Source of the DNA: Dehalococcoidia bacterium
GTDB taxonomy: Bacteria; Chloroflexota; Dehalococcoidia; Lucifugimonadales; UBA3495
Reading direction: 5' to 3'
NCBI GenBank assembly: GCA_022451925.1
Contig: JAKUNL010000021.1
Location: 1-45,563, forward strand
Length of the DNA stretch: 45,563 bases
A program made the translations under genes and the position numbers. Of this stretch, positions 44,031 to 45,563 are shown in pieces. How positions within the stretch are numbered: the stretch's first letter is position 1; the number at the start of each line of letters is the position of its first letter. The notes beneath the pieces were generated by a model. That model saw nothing but the letters and a program-made list of their open reading frames with translations, made no database searches and had not been told where the DNA came from.

Positions 44031-44999
44031 ATGAAAGCAGCACAGATTACTGAATTTGGCGGCCCAGATGTTATGAAATATGTGGACGTAGCCGACCCAA
44101 CTCCCGGAGAGGGAGAAGCGGTAGTAAGAATTGAAGCGGCTGGAGTGAACTTTACCGATGTCTACAGCCGCCAAGGAGTGAACCCCGGACCACCATTGCC
44201 TCGCATCATTGGAGTAGAAGGAGCGGGAGTGGTACAGTCGGTTGGACCAGGCGTAACCGAGGTACAAGTAGGAGACGCAGTCACATATTGCACAGCCCCT
44301 GGAACCTATGCTGAATTGGCAATCGTACCCGCTTGGAGATTAATTAAACGGCCTTCGGGCGTAGATGCCAAAGCTGGAGCTGCGGCTATTCTGCAGGGTA
44401 TGACCGCTCACTATCTCTGCCATTCTACCTACCCTGTGCAAAAAGGCGACAGGGTCATCGTCCACGCCGGAGCCGGTGGAATGGGACTACTCTTAACCCA
44501 GATGATAAAACGTCTAGGCGGGTACGTGTTTTCCACCGTTTCCACTGAGGACAAAGCCGAGCTTTCCAAGGGAGCCGGCGCAGACCACGTGATCCTTTAT
44601 ACCAAACAGGACTTCGCCGAAGAGATCAAGAAGGCCACCGACGGTGAAGGGGTCAACGCGGTTTACGACGGAGTCGGTAAAACCACCTTCAACCAGAGTA
44701 TCGCCAGCCTTGGGCGCCGCGGACACATGGTCCTCTATGGCGCGGCCAGCGGAGCTCCAGACCCAATCAGCCCTAGCATCCTCGGCTCAGGGTCTCTCTC
44801 CCTCACCCGTCCAGGACTTGGTGACTACACCGTCAACAGAGCTGAGTTAGAAAAACGAGCCGGCGATGTGCTGGGCTGGGTGAATTCCGGCGAGCTGAAA
44901 CTCAAAATCAGCGAAGAATTCCCGTTGTCTGACGCCCCAGAAGCGCACCGACGGTTGGAGAGTAGGGCCACCACAGGCAAACTATTGCTTATACCTTGA
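44031..44999 (+). CDS. NAD(P)H:quinone oxidoreductase (MDR family)
   Basis: The 322-residue protein is a zinc-free medium-chain dehydrogenase/reductase of the quinone oxidoreductase type. Features are the N-terminal ITEFGGPDVMKYVDVADP, AAGVNFTDVYSRQGVNPG, the conserved GVEGAGVVQSVGPGV and the cofactor motif VIVHAGAGGMGLLLTQMIKRLGG near residues 142-164. GVNAVYDGVGKTTF and ATTGKLLLIP complete the fold. It likely reduces quinones or alpha,beta-unsaturated carbonyls with NADPH. AGGAGGG lies 8 bases upstream of ATG 44031. Confidence 0.93.
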   Translation: MKAAQITEFGGPDVMKYVDVADPTPGEGEAVVRIEAAGVNFTDVYSRQGVNPGPPLPRIIGVEGAGVVQSVGPGVTEVQVGDAVTYCTAPGTYAELAIVPAWRLIKRPSGVDAKAGAAAILQGMTAHYLCHSTYPVQKGDRVIVHAGAGGMGLLLTQMIKRLGGYVFSTVSTEDKAELSKGAGADHVILYTKQDFAEEIKKATDGEGVNAVYDGVGKTTFNQSIASLGRRGHMVLYGAASGAPDPISPSILGSGSLSLTRPGLGDYTVNRAELEKRAGDVLGWVNSGELKLKISEEFPLSDAPEAHRRLESRATTGKLLLIP

Positions 45000-45109
45000 G
45001 AGACTCCTACAAGATAGCTTTAACCCAACGGATGAGCTGCCGTAGGTGCGGTATCCACTGCCTATCTGGTAACCCGTAGGATGGCACTTAAACCATCAGC
45101 TGATAATTA

Positions 45110-45138
45110 TTGACCACCTTACTCGACTTCAATATAAT
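45110..45138 (+). promoter_or_regulatory. Near-consensus sigma70 promoter of the SufT-like gene
   Basis: TTGACC (45110-45115), 17 bp, then TATAAT (45133-45138). This is the best sigma70-type promoter in the window and lies about 32 bp before the start at 45170. Confidence 0.85.
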
Positions 45139-45169
45139 CGTTTCAGTCCATTCCCGTTAGGAGATAATC

Positions 45170-45475
45170 ATGACCGAGGCCGTAAACACAGAAGCGATCT
45201 ACGAAGCTTTAAAAACTGTGTATGATCCGGAAATACCGGTAAACATCGTAGACCTCGGCTTGGTCTACGATGTCCAGGTAAAAGACTCGGACGTCTACGT
45301 CCAAATGACCCTCACCTTCCCCGGCTGCGGCATGGGACCGTACATCGGACAACAGGCTGAATGGGCAGTACAAGAGTTGGACGGGGTCGAAGAAGTCGAG
45401 ATCGAGATGGTGTTCGACCCGCCCTGGTCGCCTGAGTTGATCAGCGAAGAAGCCCGTTCCCAATTGGGCATATAA
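45170..45475 (+). CDS. SufT/MIP18-family Fe-S assembly protein (DUF59)
   Basis: The 101-residue protein is of the MIP18/PaaD/SufT (DUF59) family, which helps mature iron-sulfur proteins. Visible are the hallmark DPEIPVNIVDLGLVYDVQV, the LTFPGCGMGPYIGQQAEWAV region with the conserved Cys, and VFDPPWSPELISEEARSQLG. The start is ATG 45170, with TTAGGAG 7 bases upstream. It is complete, and no suf or isc genes are visible in the window. With lipA (two [4Fe-4S] clusters) in the same window, Fe-S maturation is relevant to this cell. Confidence 0.93.
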   Translation: MTEAVNTEAIYEALKTVYDPEIPVNIVDLGLVYDVQVKDSDVYVQMTLTFPGCGMGPYIGQQAEWAVQELDGVEEVEIEMVFDPPWSPELISEEARSQLGI

Positions 45476-45563
45476 GCCGTCGAATATCTAAAATATCTCC
45501 AGCTTCTAATCTAGATATTCGACTTAGAACTTGGATGTGACCCAACACCACGAATCACTTAAC

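Overview
This 45.6 kb window looks like ordinary chromosome from a free-living bacterium of moderate GC content. The gene set and protein styles best fit Chloroflexota, and I would guess an uncultivated SAR202/Dehalococcoidia-like lineage. The hints are the Ser/Thr/Pro-rich lipoprotein, a CaiB/BaiF CoA-transferase with an extra N-terminal block, a guanylate kinase with a GKD P-loop and a T-box leader. This placement is inference, because no rRNA or lineage marker was read. No rRNA, tRNA, IS element, prophage or CRISPR array was found.

Layout. 1-6300: hisS, a lipoprotein, a very small protein, a cyclase-family hydrolase, a GlcG/HbpS-type protein (minus strand), then hisF, a HAD hydrolase and hisIE. 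6300-10440: an S51 peptidase-like protein and an MgtE-type Mg transporter (minus strand), divergent from argS. 10440-11280: a gap with no convincing gene. 11280-15050: two overlapping ABC exporter half-transporters that look like a heterodimer. 15120-18170: a DsbA/FrnE-like oxidoreductase with an in-frame UGA, a HAD hydrolase, rpiB and otsB. 18765-24730: an alpha/beta hydrolase and an NMT1-like binding protein, then tyrA, aroA, gmk and lipA. 24800-29910: a SnoaL-like protein, an amidohydrolase, a polyprenyl synthase and metG. 30120-36290: a small membrane protein, then the branched-chain amino acid block ilvB-ilvN-ilvC-leuA. 36380-45480: a CaiB/BaiF transferase, an MBL-fold exonuclease-like protein, a peroxiredoxin with an in-frame UGA, a GreA fusion protein, a PEP carboxykinase-like protein, a quinone oxidoreductase and a SufT/MIP18-like protein.

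Main discoveries. (1) Two unlinked genes are broken by one in-frame UGA each, exactly where the family's catalytic cysteine should be: the first Cys of CPWC in the DsbA/FrnE-like protein, and the peroxidatic Cys of the peroxiredoxin. UGA is an ordinary stop for several neighbouring genes, so these are best read as selenocysteine codons. A plain ORF call truncates both genes and loses both active sites. (2) Branched-chain amino acid synthesis has two RNA-level candidates. ilvB has a T-box leader with promoter, Stem I, a CUC (Leu) specifier, a T-box core and a terminator. leuA has an unannotated 32-codon Leu/Val-rich leader ORF overlapping a strong hairpin. (3) A GreA/GreB-type factor carries an N-terminal domain resembling the core-binding domain of tyrosine recombinases. 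No Sec machinery genes (selA, selB, selD, selC) are in this window.
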